Below, piece by piece: positions 38,456 through 47,210 of a stretch of DNA of 64,000 nt (positions within the stretch are counted from its first letter, which is position 1; each line of letters starts with the position of its first letter). A program made the translations under genes and the position numbers. Origin of the DNA: an uncultured Nitrosomonas sp. (lineage in GTDB: Bacteria; Pseudomonadota; Gammaproteobacteria; Burkholderiales; Nitrosomonadaceae); contig CADEDO010000001.1 in assembly GCA_902826115.1 (NCBI GenBank), forward strand, positions 94,076-158,075. Reading direction: 5' to 3'. The notes beneath the pieces were generated by a model, which worked only from the letters and a program-made list of their open reading frames with translations, was not told the DNA's origin and ran no database searches.

Positions 38456-38869
38456 ATGACACCTATGCGATATTTAATTTTACTGTTGCTATTGCTAATT
38501 TCTTTACCCGCGACTTCGGCAGAGATTGAAGCTGAAGCAAAAGCTGAAATCCGTCGGTTAGAAAAAATGATGACTCGAGTTCAGCAAGAATCACAATCGA
38601 CCTATCAGCAATTTTTGATGACCCAAGAATTGCGCCGCAACGAAATGTCAGAATCACCCACTTTAACGCCTACTATTCCGACTGGAAAAAGTATACCTGT
38701 TCCCAACTACCAGGATTTGAATCGACTCAGACTGGAAAAGCAGGAGCGCATTGAGAAATATACTGCAGATCTGGACCGCCTCTATGCACGCTATAAAGCA
38801 CTAGAGAACGAAAGAGAAGCGTTATATGAACAAATTAAGAGCTTGGAACAAAAACCTGTTGAAGAATAA
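38456..38869 (+). CDS. Exported coiled-coil protein, unknown function
   Basis: A 137-residue protein with a signal peptide (M-R-Y-L-I-L start, cleavage near T-S-A-E). It is followed by two charged helical stretches (about 24-55 and 80-132) rich in Glu, Lys, Arg and Gln that should form coiled coil, separated by a Pro/Thr linker. No catalytic motif is visible. The start could be ATG 38456 or 38465, which encode the same signal peptide within three residues. It converges on the cytochrome c gene. Confidence 0.65.
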   Translation: MTPMRYLILLLLLLISLPATSAEIEAEAKAEIRRLEKMMTRVQQESQSTYQQFLMTQELRRNEMSESPTLTPTIPTGKSIPVPNYQDLNRLRLEKQERIEKYTADLDRLYARYKALENEREALYEQIKSLEQKPVEE

Positions 38870-38913
38870 GTAATTTTGCAAGGTTAACCTAGATGAATTA
38901 ATACCTCAATAAG

Positions 38914-39387
38914 TTATTGGTTACTTTCAAAATTCTTGTACCAGATATCATAAATCTCGTCTGGCCATAATGATTTTATCCAAACAATCACATCATCAAC
39001 CTGCTGTTCGGTTAATTTACCTTCCCACGCCGGCATGGATCCAATGTCTGGGGGAGTACCTTTCAGAATAGTTTTCTTCAAAACCTCTGTTGAGTGATGC
39101 CAGGCATGTGCCGAGCCATCCAATGGCGGCGGTGGGTATTTACCATCAGCGCCGGGTTTGCGCCACTCAGGCGTCGCTTGCCCATTCAATCCATGACAAC
39201 CAGCGCAATTGGCAACATAAACACTTTCGCCCCGCTTGATTTGTGCCATATCAAAATTTCGCACGACCAAGCCGGTTTTACCATCAACTTGATGTTGCCC
39301 CGATAAGGCTCCCAGTGACATTGAATCACCGCACGCCGTTATCAGGACAGCTATTAGGACTAGTAATAGAACATTAGATTTTGTCAT
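38914..39387 (-). CDS. Monoheme cytochrome c lipoprotein
   Basis: A 157-residue class I cytochrome c. The signal peptide ends in the lipobox L-I-T-A-C (Cys19), so it should be lipid-anchored. The heme site is C-A-G-C-H at about 60-64, and a likely Met ligand is in I-G-S-M-P-A-W-E-G-K near 119. The ending D-D-V-I-V-W-I-K-S-L-W-P resembles cytochromes found with copper-resistance genes. It lies 15 bases downstream of the DUF411 gene and ends the cupredoxin-DUF411-cytochrome operon, which points to copper or redox work in the periplasm (inference). Confidence 0.88.
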   Translation of the reverse strand: MTKSNVLLLVLIAVLITACGDSMSLGALSGQHQVDGKTGLVVRNFDMAQIKRGESVYVANCAGCHGLNGQATPEWRKPGADGKYPPPPLDGSAHAWHHSTEVLKKTILKGTPPDIGSMPAWEGKLTEQQVDDVIVWIKSLWPDEIYDIWYKNFESNQ

Positions 39388-39402
39388 GAAAAACCAAAAT
39401 TT

Positions 39403-39942
39403 TTACTTCAAACGCATCACAGAAGTGCTCTTTTCAGATTCTGGCTTAACCGACTCAACTGATTCTGCTTTATTGGCATAGGGATCATAACGTTTATAAA
39501 TGGTCGTATCCTTACGTTCCTCATCACGTTCCTTGATCAAAAGTACATTATAGGGATCAACCCGCCCACTTTCCATGCCAGGGGTTCCGTGCGGCATATC
39601 AGGCACAGCCAACCCAACGGCTTTGGGTTTTTCTTTGAGTAACCGCAAGATATCCTCTGCCGGTACATGTCCCTCAATGGCATATCCATTAATCAAAGCG
39701 GTATGGCATGAACCCAGTGAATTGGAAATTCCCGATTTTTTTCTGATCTCTTTATTTCCAACATCATGCGTATTGACGGTAAAACCGTTATCACGCATAT
39801 GATCTACCCATTTTGCGCAGCACCCGCAGGTTGGACTTTTGTAAACCTCAACGGTTGCCGTGGCAACCACTTGCGAGGTCACAATCAGCAGACCGACAGC
39901 AATCAACGATCTCGCTACTAGGGTACTTACTCGTATTTTCAT
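39403..39942 (-). CDS. DUF411 periplasmic metal-binding protein
   Basis: A 179-residue exported protein. After a signal segment (about 10-29) it has the DUF411 core: V-E-V-Y-K-S-P-T-C-G-C-C-A-K-W (about 31-45), a second Cys in G-S-C-H-T-A near 79, the I-E-G-H-V-P-A motif and G-L-A-V-P-D-M-P-H-G-T-P-G-M-E. The Cys and Met/His residues fit copper binding, the role usually suggested for DUF411. It has an extra charged C-terminal tail (about 130-179). It overlaps the cupredoxin gene by four bases and precedes the cytochrome gene by 15. Confidence 0.88.
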   Translation of the reverse strand: MKIRVSTLVARSLIAVGLLIVTSQVVATATVEVYKSPTCGCCAKWVDHMRDNGFTVNTHDVGNKEIRKKSGISNSLGSCHTALINGYAIEGHVPAEDILRLLKEKPKAVGLAVPDMPHGTPGMESGRVDPYNVLLIKERDEERKDTTIYKRYDPYANKAESVESVKPESEKSTSVMRLK

Positions 39943-40406
39943 TTTTTCTCCACAGTTATTGTTCCACGCATCTTCTTAAAATGACCAGGTAATGGGCAGG
40001 CAAAATCAACGATTCCCGCATTGACAAACTGCCACACCAGCTCTTTTTGCTCACCAGGTTCCAGTTGCAATAAATGCACATCCGTCTGATTCATTTCAGG
40101 ATACTGACGTCTTAATTTCGCAATTTTTTTTAACTCAACCATCGAGCCGATCAGCATTTCGTGTTTCCTATTGCCGCCATTTTTTACAACAAACCGGACC
40201 GTCTCGCCTTCCCTCACCGTAAGCTCGGAAGGCAAAAACATATTATCCACTTGCGTGAGCTTAATAGTACGCGACACTTTTTCCGAATCGCCTGGTTTGC
40301 TGATGTCAGCTTTTACTTCTACATTGGATTGGTTTGTATTCGAATTGCTATTGGTCGAAAACAAGACCAAGGTTACAAATGGTATAATTACAAAGAACCT
40401 GTTCAT
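39939..40406 (-). CDS. Periplasmic cupredoxin-domain protein
   Basis: A 155-residue exported protein of the plastocyanin-like fold. Type-1 copper ligands can be placed: His in R-K-H-E-M (about 91), Cys in D-F-A-C-P-L-P-G-H-F-K-K-M (about 136), with His and Met just after. T-V-R-E-G-E-T-V-R-F-V-V is the usual edge strand. The N-terminus has a signal peptide with no obvious lipobox. It is the first gene of a three-gene operon with DUF411 and cytochrome c. It diverges from ttcA across 162 bases that show nothing further I can name. Confidence 0.87.
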   Translation of the reverse strand: MNRFFVIIPFVTLVLFSTNSNSNTNQSNVEVKADISKPGDSEKVSRTIKLTQVDNMFLPSELTVREGETVRFVVKNGGNRKHEMLIGSMVELKKIAKLRRQYPEMNQTDVHLLQLEPGEQKELVWQFVNAGIVDFACPLPGHFKKMRGTITVEKK

Positions 40407-40568
40407 AGGATTCTCCCAAAGAATTATTCCTGAACCTGTTATCCATCATTATTTAGAATCTATCTATGCTAAATTGTTCCATTCCTTTTGTCTAATATTC
40501 TGCCCTACGATCCAACCAGCCTCTCCGATCAAAAATAAATACTCTTTTTCTAACCAGGTGCAGAAATC

Positions 40569-41474
40569 ATGCAAAAAAAAGATCTCTACAATACCAACAA
40601 ACTCCAGAAACGCCTAAGGCGGCAAGTTGGAACAGCGATTGCTGACTTTAACATGATCGAAGCCGGTGATCGGATCATGGTGTGCCTATCCGGTGGCAAG
40701 GATAGTTATGCATTGTTGGATATTTTGCGCAATTTGCAAGCACATGCACCTTTAGAATTTGAGTTGATCGCAGTTAATCTGGATCAGAAGCAACCCGGTT
40801 TTCCCGAACAAGTGCTACCGGAATATCTGACCACCATTGGCATGCCCTTTCGTATCGTTGAACAAGATACCTATAGTGTTGTAAAGCGTGTCATCGCAGA
40901 GGGAAAAACTACCTGCAGCCTTTGCTCGCGGCTACGTCGTGGGGTGTTATATCGTGTGGCAAGTGAATTAGGGGCAACCAAGATTGCGCTAGGCCACCAT
41001 CGAGATGACATTCTGGAAACCTTTTTTCTGAACATGTTTTATGGCGGAAAGCTTAAAGCCATGCCGCCCAAACTGGTTAGTGATAATGGACAACATATCG
41101 TTATCCGACCGCTGGCATACTGCAAGGAAAAAGATCTGGCCGCTTACGCTGATATTGCAAATTTCCCCATCATTCCATGTAATCTGTGCGGATCACAAAA
41201 AAACCTGCAGCGCCAGGTTATCAAAGAAATGATGCAGCAATGGGACAAAAAATTTCCGGGCCGATTGGAAACCATGTTCCGCTCCCTGCAAAATATCCAG
41301 TTATCACATCTCGCCGATACTTCCCGTTATGATTTTTTTCATCTGAAAGCGCAGGGCCAACCGGTGATAGATGGTGATACCGCATTTGACGAAGAAGTAT
41401 TCGAACCAACCATTGAAGAAATGCTGATACCCGACTCTGATGAGGCTGACGACAGTCGCCTTGCATCGGGATAA
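40569..41474 (+). CDS. ttcA: tRNA 2-thiocytidine biosynthesis protein TtcA
   Basis: Thiolates C32 of certain tRNAs in an ATP- and Fe-S-dependent reaction. The PP-loop S-G-G-K-D-S is at about 41-46. The cluster ligands are in [11 protein letters not shown] (about 117-127) and I-P-C-N-L-C-G-S-Q (about 207-215). [10 protein letters not shown] follows the family. The 301 residues are full length. The ATG is taken at the start of M-Q-K-K-D, without a strong ribosome binding site. Confidence 0.95.
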   Translation: MQKKDLYNTNKLQKRLRRQVGTAIADFNMIEAGDRIMVCLSGGKDSYALLDILRNLQAHAPLEFELIAVNLDQKQPGFPEQVLPEYLTTIGMPFRIVEQDTYSVVKRVIAEGKTTCSLCSRLRRGVLYRVASELGATKIALGHHRDDILETFFLNMFYGGKLKAMPPKLVSDNGQHIVIRPLAYCKEKDLAAYADIANFPIIPCNLCGSQKNLQRQVIKEMMQQWDKKFPGRLETMFRSLQNIQLSHLADTSRYDFFHLKAQGQPVIDGDTAFDEEVFEPTIEEMLIPDSDEADDSRLASG

Positions 41475-41475
41475 A

Positions 41476-41856
41476 TTAATCAAGATTTCTGCGCGGAGCA
41501 GGGGGTATCGATTTGAATGTCACCGCAACCAAACCAGCAAACAGGATATAAATCACCGTTAAAACCCCTTCCGGTAGCGTATAGAACATGATTTTATGAA
41601 GCCATTGCTGAATAAAGCTATGGTTCGTCTCAACCTGGCGCAATGAATTCTCCCATGCGGTTAATGGGCAGACGACACCCAATAAAGATTCGGCGACAAC
41701 CCATAAAATTGCCGCCAGATGCAAATAACGGAACCAACGATTTCTTACAAACGTGCACTTCAGCCATGCACCCAGCCAGATAACCGGCAAGCTCCCAACC
41801 ACAAACACGACATAACAAAAATGAACTATTAGCACAAGATCAGCTGATGACATCAT
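41476..41856 (-). CDS. DUF2784 membrane protein
   Basis: A 126-residue membrane protein with about four hydrophobic segments. It has the DUF2784 pattern: D-L-V-L-I-V-H-F-C-Y-V-V-F near the N-terminus, N-R-W-F-R-Y-L-H-L-A-A-I near 39, and G-V-V-C-P-L-T-A-W-E-N-S-L-R near 60. Function is unknown. It converges on ttcA with one base between stops. An ATG at codon 2 is an equally possible start. Confidence 0.82.
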   Translation of the reverse strand: MMSSADLVLIVHFCYVVFVVGSLPVIWLGAWLKCTFVRNRWFRYLHLAAILWVVAESLLGVVCPLTAWENSLRQVETNHSFIQQWLHKIMFYTLPEGVLTVIYILFAGLVAVTFKSIPPAPRRNLD

Positions 41857-42012
41857 AACTCGATACGCGCATTAACGATCATCCATGCGGCTATTGGTGT
41901 CGATTGGAAAATGCAGATTTATCCGCTTAGCAAGTTGCATGAAACAAAAATCATCTTTTTTTCAGATAGCATTTTTAATTCACTCAACTTGCTGTTCATT
42001 GGTTTTAGCCAA

Positions 42013-42345
42013 TTAATAATCGCCCCATCCTGGGTGAATTCGCAAATCACTCCTAATGAGCTTTACACCGTTGACAGTTTTTGCGATAGCTATCGCTCTA
42101 TCCATCTGATCTCGGGTATAAACAAGGCCGCTCAGCTCCACCACCCCTTTTATCGTTCTGACATTGATTTCGAAAGGCCGCAGTGAAAGATCATCGATAA
42201 TTGCTTCATGAACCTTGGTGGTAATGACCATATCGTTGTAGCGTTCATTGTTTTCGACTTGCTCAGGCGTTGATGCGCAACCCGATAAAAAAACTATTTG
42301 AATAATGAAAAAGAATGCAATGAAGCAGTTATTAAAATTTGTCAT
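42013..42345 (-). CDS. BON-domain lipoprotein
   Basis: A 110-residue lipoprotein with the lipobox F-L-S-G-C at about 20-24 and one BON domain (about 40-105: T-T-K-V-H-E-A-I, F-E-I-N-V-R-T-I-K-G-V-V-E-L-S-G, A-I-A-K-T-V-N-G-V). BON domains bind lipids at the outer membrane, as in OsmY. The start at 42345 is chosen because GGGAGAG lies just upstream on the - strand and the signal peptide begins there; the open frame extends further upstream without coding character. It is separated from the TlpA-like gene by a hairpin-rich spacer. Confidence 0.85.
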   Translation of the reverse strand: MTNFNNCFIAFFFIIQIVFLSGCASTPEQVENNERYNDMVITTKVHEAIIDDLSLRPFEINVRTIKGVVELSGLVYTRDQMDRAIAIAKTVNGVKLIRSDLRIHPGWGDY

Positions 42346-42731
42346 GTTAAGCTCTCCCAAATGATTAACGGAAAAATATCCTTCGTTACATTTGATTAAA
42401 GGCTCTTGCTTTAAGCTACCTTCAATACGTGATTCACATCCGAAATTCACAGTATTATTAAATTTTCGTAAATATCCGAATACGGTATTGCAAGGACAGA
42501 GTAGCTCACATGTACGCATGCTGTACAAAGCATTCCATTCCTATTGGTTATATTACATGATTATCGCTGACAGAGAATATTTTGATGGCTGCAAACACTG
42601 CATAACACTACAGGATCAGTGTCAATCTCTCGGAACGAGAGAAGAAGGGCTTGAATTAATTGTTGCCCAGAAGAAACTAAGCATTCCACTCAGTTTCTTC
42701 TCGTACTGCCCACTACAATCAGTGGGTGTCG
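42346..42731. other. 386-base spacer with three consecutive hairpins and no gene
   Basis: No credible gene is present in this gap. Its right side carries three inverted repeats: TCTCTCG-GAA-CGAGAGA (42626-42642); AGAAGAAACT with AGTTTCTTCT (42669-42701, extendable to 13 pairs with one mismatch and a seven-base loop); and CCCACT-ACAATC-AGTGGG (42709-42726). The last lies directly after the stop of the TlpA-like gene. None has a T-run, so these may be mRNA-end hairpins, a rho-type region or a structured RNA. Confidence 0.5.
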
Positions 42732-43319
42732 TCAACCGGCTTGTTTTGCTTGCCCGGCTTGTGCTTGCTCCTTCAATAGCGGAAGCACGATACTTTCCAT
42801 TTTTTTCATATTGACGCGTCCCAGATAGGTATCAGCAATTTTTCCGGAGCGATCAATCACCACTGTATAAGGTAATGCAGATTGGCGATTCCCTGCAGCT
42901 TCCAATAATGACCAGGTACTCATGCTTCCGACTAAAACCGGATAGTTGATGCCAAATTCCTCACTGAACATTTTTACCTTATCAGCTTGATCAATCGCAA
43001 TGCCTACAATTACCAATCCCTGATCGCGATATTTTTTCTGTGCTTCGATGAATTCAGGAATTTCCTCACGACAGGGCGTACACCAAGTCGCCCAGAAATT
43101 CACCACGATCACTTTACCCAGCCATTGCGAAACAAGCTGATTTTCTCCCTGAATATCGGGCAAACTGGCAGCAAGAAGTGTTTGCGCGCCTTGTTGGCTT
43201 TCTTCGCTTGAAAGGGCGGGTTGCAAGCCTCCCATCAATTGGGACCGCAGCATAAAACCGGTGGTTATTGCAAACGCCGCCAATGCTAAATAGATTAAAA
43301 GTTGTTTCAATTTTGCCAT
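42732..43319 (-). CDS. TlpA/ResA-family thiol-disulfide oxidoreductase
   Basis: A 195-residue periplasmic thioredoxin-like protein held by an N-terminal membrane segment (about 7-25). The active site is W-A-T-W-C-T-P-C-R-E-E (about 74-84), with Y-T-V-V-I-D-R-S-G-K-I near 151 giving the cis-Pro side (L-P-Y-T). Such proteins reduce cytochrome c apoprotein or copper-site cysteines, fed by CcdA/DsbD. It lies 45 bases after the dsbD stop on the same strand, so DsbD is a likely electron donor. Confidence 0.9.
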   Translation of the reverse strand: MAKLKQLLIYLALAAFAITTGFMLRSQLMGGLQPALSSEESQQGAQTLLAASLPDIQGENQLVSQWLGKVIVVNFWATWCTPCREEIPEFIEAQKKYRDQGLVIVGIAIDQADKVKMFSEEFGINYPVLVGSMSTWSLLEAAGNRQSALPYTVVIDRSGKIADTYLGRVNMKKMESIVLPLLKEQAQAGQAKQAG

Positions 43320-43364
43320 CGTAAATCCTTTAAATGAAGCGATGTGTGAGGTGACTTACTGTTA

Positions 43365-45305
43365 TTAGATCAATACCGCATTCAACACGGTGAGAAAATC
43401 ATTTTTATTGAGGAAACCAATGATTTTGATATCGGGAACGTCATTACCCTGACGGTCAATGAACAAAATTCCAGGCGGGCCAAACAATTTAAAACGCTTG
43501 AGGAGTGCCGCGTCGTCGGGGGTTCCATCGGTAACATCAATTTGCAGCAGGACAACATCTTTCAAGCGGGATTGCACTTTGGCATCTGACAGTGTGAAGC
43601 GCTCCATTTCTTTGCAGGAAACGCACCAATCGGCATAAAACTTGATCATGATATATTTATCTTGGGAGTCACGAATCACCTGATCCAATTCCGCAACGGA
43701 TTTCACTCGCTGGAAAGGTAAAGTTGCATTTGAAGAAATGGCCATTTCCCCTTTATCCGCAGTATTTGCACTGGCTAAACCGATTTTTGAAAGCGGTTGC
43801 AATACATCACGGCTACCCGACAAAACACCGATCAACAAGGCAACGCCAACGAGCAGCGCAATCACTCCGACACCTTTCAGGAATTTTTGCATACCTGATG
43901 ATCTTTCCGGCAATGGATCAATGGCTTGCAAATAAATGGCAGAAATGATCAGCAAGGCTGCCCACAATAACATGTGCATCACGTCATTAATGACCGGAGA
44001 AATCAACCAGATGGCGACACCCAGCAACAATACGCCAAAAAATCGCTTGATCGACTCCATCCATGCACCAGCTTTAGGCAGTAATGCCCCAGCGGATGTT
44101 CCCAATAACAACAAGGGCACACCCATGCCCAATGCCATCACAAACAACGCAGAGCCGCCCAAAACCACATCACGGGTTTGGCTGATATACAGTAATGCGC
44201 CCGCCAGAGGTGCCGCGACACAGGGTCCGACTATCAAGGCAGATAATGCACCCATGCCAAACACACTGACCAAATGGCCGCCTTTCAAATGCCCGGCTTC
44301 CTCAGACAATTTGGATTGCAGCGAACCGGGGAGTTGCAGTTCGTAAAAACCAAACATGGAAAACGACAACAATACAAAGATCACGGCAAATGTTCCCAAT
44401 ACCCACGCGTTTTGCAGCGCCGCGGACAGCATCGCACCGGATAATCCAGCGGCTACGCCCGCCAAAGCATAAGTAATCGCCATCCCCATGACATACGCCA
44501 GTGCCAGGGTAAATCCATGACCTTTGGTAACATGTTTGCCGCGATTGGCAATGATTCCCGACAAAATCGGGAACATCGGAAATACACACGGTGTAAATGC
44601 GAGCAGAAGGCCAATACCGAAAAATCCGGTCAAGATCAGCCAGAAATCGCCGGTTTGAAACATCTGATCAATTTTATAAGCCTCGGTTTCAATGGCAGGC
44701 GCTTTAGCGGGCATTTTGAACAACTCAGCCGTCGCATCAAAACCTGCGGCAGTGGCTTGGCCACTCACGGCTTCTGCCACAGCGCCAATTGCGGCAGCCG
44801 TCATGGCTGGCAATGTCAGATCGACGGCTTTGTTGATCGGTGCATAGCACACACCAACCGGCTCATTACATCCCTGATAGGTGGCAGCCAGCGTCAAAGG
44901 CTGTTCGCTGGCGGGGTCTTCGCGTTTTAATGTGATAATCGCCTGAATCGGACTGTAATAAACTTCAGTCTGGCCAAACGTCATGTCTTCTTTCATTTTA
45001 CCCGGCGGCAAAGTAATTTTTTCAATCACCATACCGGACTGTTTCGACTCAAAAACGATTTTATCGCGATACAGGTAATAATCCTTTGCAGGTGTCAGAT
45101 TGGCAATCAGCGTATTGCCGTCACGCACCTCCACCGACAGCTTAAATGCTTCATCCGGCGGTAAAAGTTCCTGTTGATTGCTTTGACCCAGATTGATGCC
45201 CAGTCCCTGCAATTTTGAAAACAGATTGAAAGAGCCACTTTCCTGTGCAAATACGTTTGCACTGGCCAGGCATAATATGAGTAATAGATATTGGAATAAG
45301 CGCAT
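43365..45305 (-). CDS. dsbD: Thiol:disulfide interchange protein DsbD
   Basis: Moves electrons from cytoplasmic thioredoxin to periplasmic thiol proteins. A signal peptide (about 1-20) precedes the alpha domain with the Cys pair in Y-Q-G-C-N-E-P-V-G-V-C-Y (about 144-155). The membrane beta domain has F-T-P-C-V-F-P-M near 238 and G-P-C-V-A-A-P near 362. The gamma thioredoxin domain has D-W-C-V-S-C-K-E-M near 561. All six redox cysteines are present. The 646 residues are full size. It sits between cutA (16 bases upstream, same strand) and the TlpA-like gene. In many proteobacteria dsbD is also next to cutA. Confidence 0.96.
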   Translation of the reverse strand: MRLFQYLLLILCLASANVFAQESGSFNLFSKLQGLGINLGQSNQQELLPPDEAFKLSVEVRDGNTLIANLTPAKDYYLYRDKIVFESKQSGMVIEKITLPPGKMKEDMTFGQTEVYYSPIQAIITLKREDPASEQPLTLAATYQGCNEPVGVCYAPINKAVDLTLPAMTAAAIGAVAEAVSGQATAAGFDATAELFKMPAKAPAIETEAYKIDQMFQTGDFWLILTGFFGIGLLLAFTPCVFPMFPILSGIIANRGKHVTKGHGFTLALAYVMGMAITYALAGVAAGLSGAMLSAALQNAWVLGTFAVIFVLLSFSMFGFYELQLPGSLQSKLSEEAGHLKGGHLVSVFGMGALSALIVGPCVAAPLAGALLYISQTRDVVLGGSALFVMALGMGVPLLLLGTSAGALLPKAGAWMESIKRFFGVLLLGVAIWLISPVINDVMHMLLWAALLIISAIYLQAIDPLPERSSGMQKFLKGVGVIALLVGVALLIGVLSGSRDVLQPLSKIGLASANTADKGEMAISSNATLPFQRVKSVAELDQVIRDSQDKYIMIKFYADWCVSCKEMERFTLSDAKVQSRLKDVVLLQIDVTDGTPDDAALLKRFKLFGPPGILFIDRQGNDVPDIKIIGFLNKNDFLTVLNAVLI

Positions 45306-45321
45306 CGGTATTCAGTATGAT

Positions 45322-45645
45322 TTAATCAGGTAGTTGTGTTTCAGCGGCGATCCACTGCAAATAAGCGGGCAATCCGCCCATTATTGGGACCATAATCACT
45401 TCAGGCAGTTCATAAGGATGCATCATCTTTATCAACTGTTCAACCCGCTCATAGTGCTGCCGCTGGGTTTTAATCAAAACCGGTATTTCTTCAGCCGATT
45501 CAATTTTACCCTGCCAGCGATACATCGAAGTACACGCACCCAGCACATTGACGCACGCTGCCAAATGTTGATCCAGTAACGTTTCAACCAAGGCCACAGC
45601 ACCTTGTTTATCGGGAAAATGAGTAATGACAAGTATTGGTTCCAT
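45322..45645 (-). CDS. cutA: Divalent-cation tolerance protein CutA
   Basis: Small trimeric cytoplasmic protein linked to copper tolerance, related in fold to PII. Family motifs are L-A-A-C-V-N-V-L (about 25-32), S-M-Y-R-W-Q-G-K-I and I-P-V-L-I-K-T, with H-P-Y-E-L-P-E-V near 75. The start is placed at ATG 45645 (107 residues); an ATG at 45654 and a TTG at 45663 are in frame. It is followed by dsbD 16 bases downstream. Confidence 0.92.
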   Translation of the reverse strand: MEPILVITHFPDKQGAVALVETLLDQHLAACVNVLGACTSMYRWQGKIESAEEIPVLIKTQRQHYERVEQLIKMMHPYELPEVIMVPIMGGLPAYLQWIAAETQLPD

Positions 45646-45840
45646 CGCCGCCATCGGGATCAATTATAAAACTAAGTGAGTGCGAGAAAATTCATTTTAA
45701 CCTGCTTATGCTATAAATTCTCGTAGGTTGTATTGTATGGATCCTTTTTGCCGAGCTCAGCCCATGATTTCACACTGGGCTTACTGCACCAAGAAGCATA
45801 TACTTTAGAAAAATAATCTCATTAAAAAGGACATCAACAA

Positions 45841-46050
45841 ATGAAACGATTATTTGGATTAATTGAAATCCTTTCTATCCTATTTCCCATCATCATCTTC
45901 AGCGCCTACATCATCATGGATGAAGGCGATCAATTCACTTCCGAGCATTACATGGTGACTGCGCTGAGCGCCATCCCGTTTGGTTTTGCCTTAATGGTCA
46001 AATTCCTGATGTCGGGAGTGGATAAGGAAGAAAAAACCGATAAGGAGTAA
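45841..46050 (+). CDS. Small two-span membrane protein, unknown function
   Basis: A 69-residue protein with hydrophobic segments at about 6-26 and 39-58 and a charged tail V-D-K-E-E-K-T-D-K-E. AAAGGA at 45826-45831 before the ATG is a fair ribosome binding site. No family recognised. It is isolated between the divergently read cutA and the ornithine-cyclodeaminase-like gene. Confidence 0.6.
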   Translation: MKRLFGLIEILSILFPIIIFSAYIIMDEGDQFTSEHYMVTALSAIPFGFALMVKFLMSGVDKEEKTDKE

Positions 46051-46067
46051 TTCACCATCAAAGTCGA

Positions 46068-47060
46068 TTAAGCTTCTATCAGTGTGCCTTGTGAACCCTC
46101 GCAAGCACGCTGATAAGCCAACCCGGCCACGGCCAGATCTCCCAAAGCAAGCCCACGAAAAACAAACGCCGTTCGCTCGTCATCAGCACATCGGCCAGAC
46201 ATACTGCCAGTTACCAAACCCGTCAGATCACCGCCCACCAAAGCAGGATCCACCAGTGGTTTGGGCATATTGGCTTCCTGCTCCAGATCATCGACTATGA
46301 TTCGATCAAATGCGGACATGCTTTCAGTCAGCCACGGCGCGGCCAGATCCGTCATCGTGACAAAAGCACCCGGTTTCAGCCAACGCGCATCCAAAAATGG
46401 AAGCAGTTGCGGCGATAGAGTCACTGAAGTGATGATCAAGTCGGCATCGCTGACCGCTTCCTGCGCGGTTTGACTGGCAACGGCCATCAAACCCATTTGT
46501 TCAGCACTTCGACACAGTGCATCCCGATTGACCGTTCCACGCCCAAATGCTCGAATCTGCTTTAATGGAAACAAAGCCGCAAAACTCTGCAAGTGACTCT
46601 GCGCCTGCACGCCGCAGCCGATAAACGCGGCAATGGCGGCATCCGGCCTGGCAAGCCGCTTGGCAGCCACTGCACTCAATCCCGCTGTACGTACAGCCGT
46701 TACCCAGTTTCCATCCAATATAGCGAGTGGCAATCCAGTATGGCTATCCAGCAATGTGACCAGCGAATTGATACTGTGATACCCATGTTCAGGGTTTTCT
46801 GGATTCAGCAACAAGGCTTTGACAGCCAAAAATGGAGGATCTTCCGCAGCAGCCAGCGTCGCCATCATATACCGGCCATCCGGAGGTGTAATCACCGCCT
46901 TGGGGGCATTCCAAGCTTGCTGCCGGCTTCGGCCTTGCAACAAGTGTTCGATGCTGGCGGCAATCTCTTGCGGAGTCAGTGGCAAAGATTGCAGTAAGTT
47001 TTGCGACAAATAGCGGATAACTCGCGGCGCTAAAGTCGCTATTTCTAATCCATCAATCAT
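46068..47060 (-). CDS. Ornithine cyclodeaminase / mu-crystallin family protein
   Basis: A 330-residue NAD(P)-binding protein. The Rossmann loop is in F-I-G-C-G-V-Q-A-Q-S-H (about 146-156), preceded by L-D-G-N-W-V-T-A-V-R-T-A-G-L-S-A (about 118-133), which carries the substrate Arg and Thr of the family. D-A-D-L-I-I-T-S-V-T near 205 and V-D-D-L-E-Q-E near 255 fit too. Members act as ornithine cyclodeaminase, alanine dehydrogenase, ketimine reductase or siderophore-precursor enzymes; the sequence does not decide. It diverges from typA. Confidence 0.85.
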   Translation of the reverse strand: MIDGLEIATLAPRVIRYLSQNLLQSLPLTPQEIAASIEHLLQGRSRQQAWNAPKAVITPPDGRYMMATLAAAEDPPFLAVKALLLNPENPEHGYHSINSLVTLLDSHTGLPLAILDGNWVTAVRTAGLSAVAAKRLARPDAAIAAFIGCGVQAQSHLQSFAALFPLKQIRAFGRGTVNRDALCRSAEQMGLMAVASQTAQEAVSDADLIITSVTLSPQLLPFLDARWLKPGAFVTMTDLAAPWLTESMSAFDRIIVDDLEQEANMPKPLVDPALVGGDLTGLVTGSMSGRCADDERTAFVFRGLALGDLAVAGLAYQRACEGSQGTLIEA

Positions 47061-47130
47061 ATTAAGAACCTTGCTGTACCCTGTTCTAAACTATTTCTAA
47101 ATTCTCTGCCGGAACAAAATTATTTCAAAA

Positions 47131-47160
47131 TTAGTCATATTAATAGTCAACTGCTATAAT
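47131..47160 (+). promoter_or_regulatory. Probable sigma-70 promoter of typA
   Basis: TTAGTC (47131-47136) and TATAAT (47155-47160) are separated by 18 bases, and the -10 is exact. The start codon of typA follows 51 bases later. Confidence 0.55.
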
Positions 47161-47210
47161 GTCGCCCCCGCGCCGCAACAACTAACAGCTTATTTTTGAG
47201 GAATTATTTT

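Noticed and set aside
42392..42814. Open frame of 140 codons on + in the TlpA-BON gap
   Set aside because: It overlaps the TlpA-like gene end on the other strand, shows no domain, and has no ribosome binding site; the hairpins there explain the sequence better.
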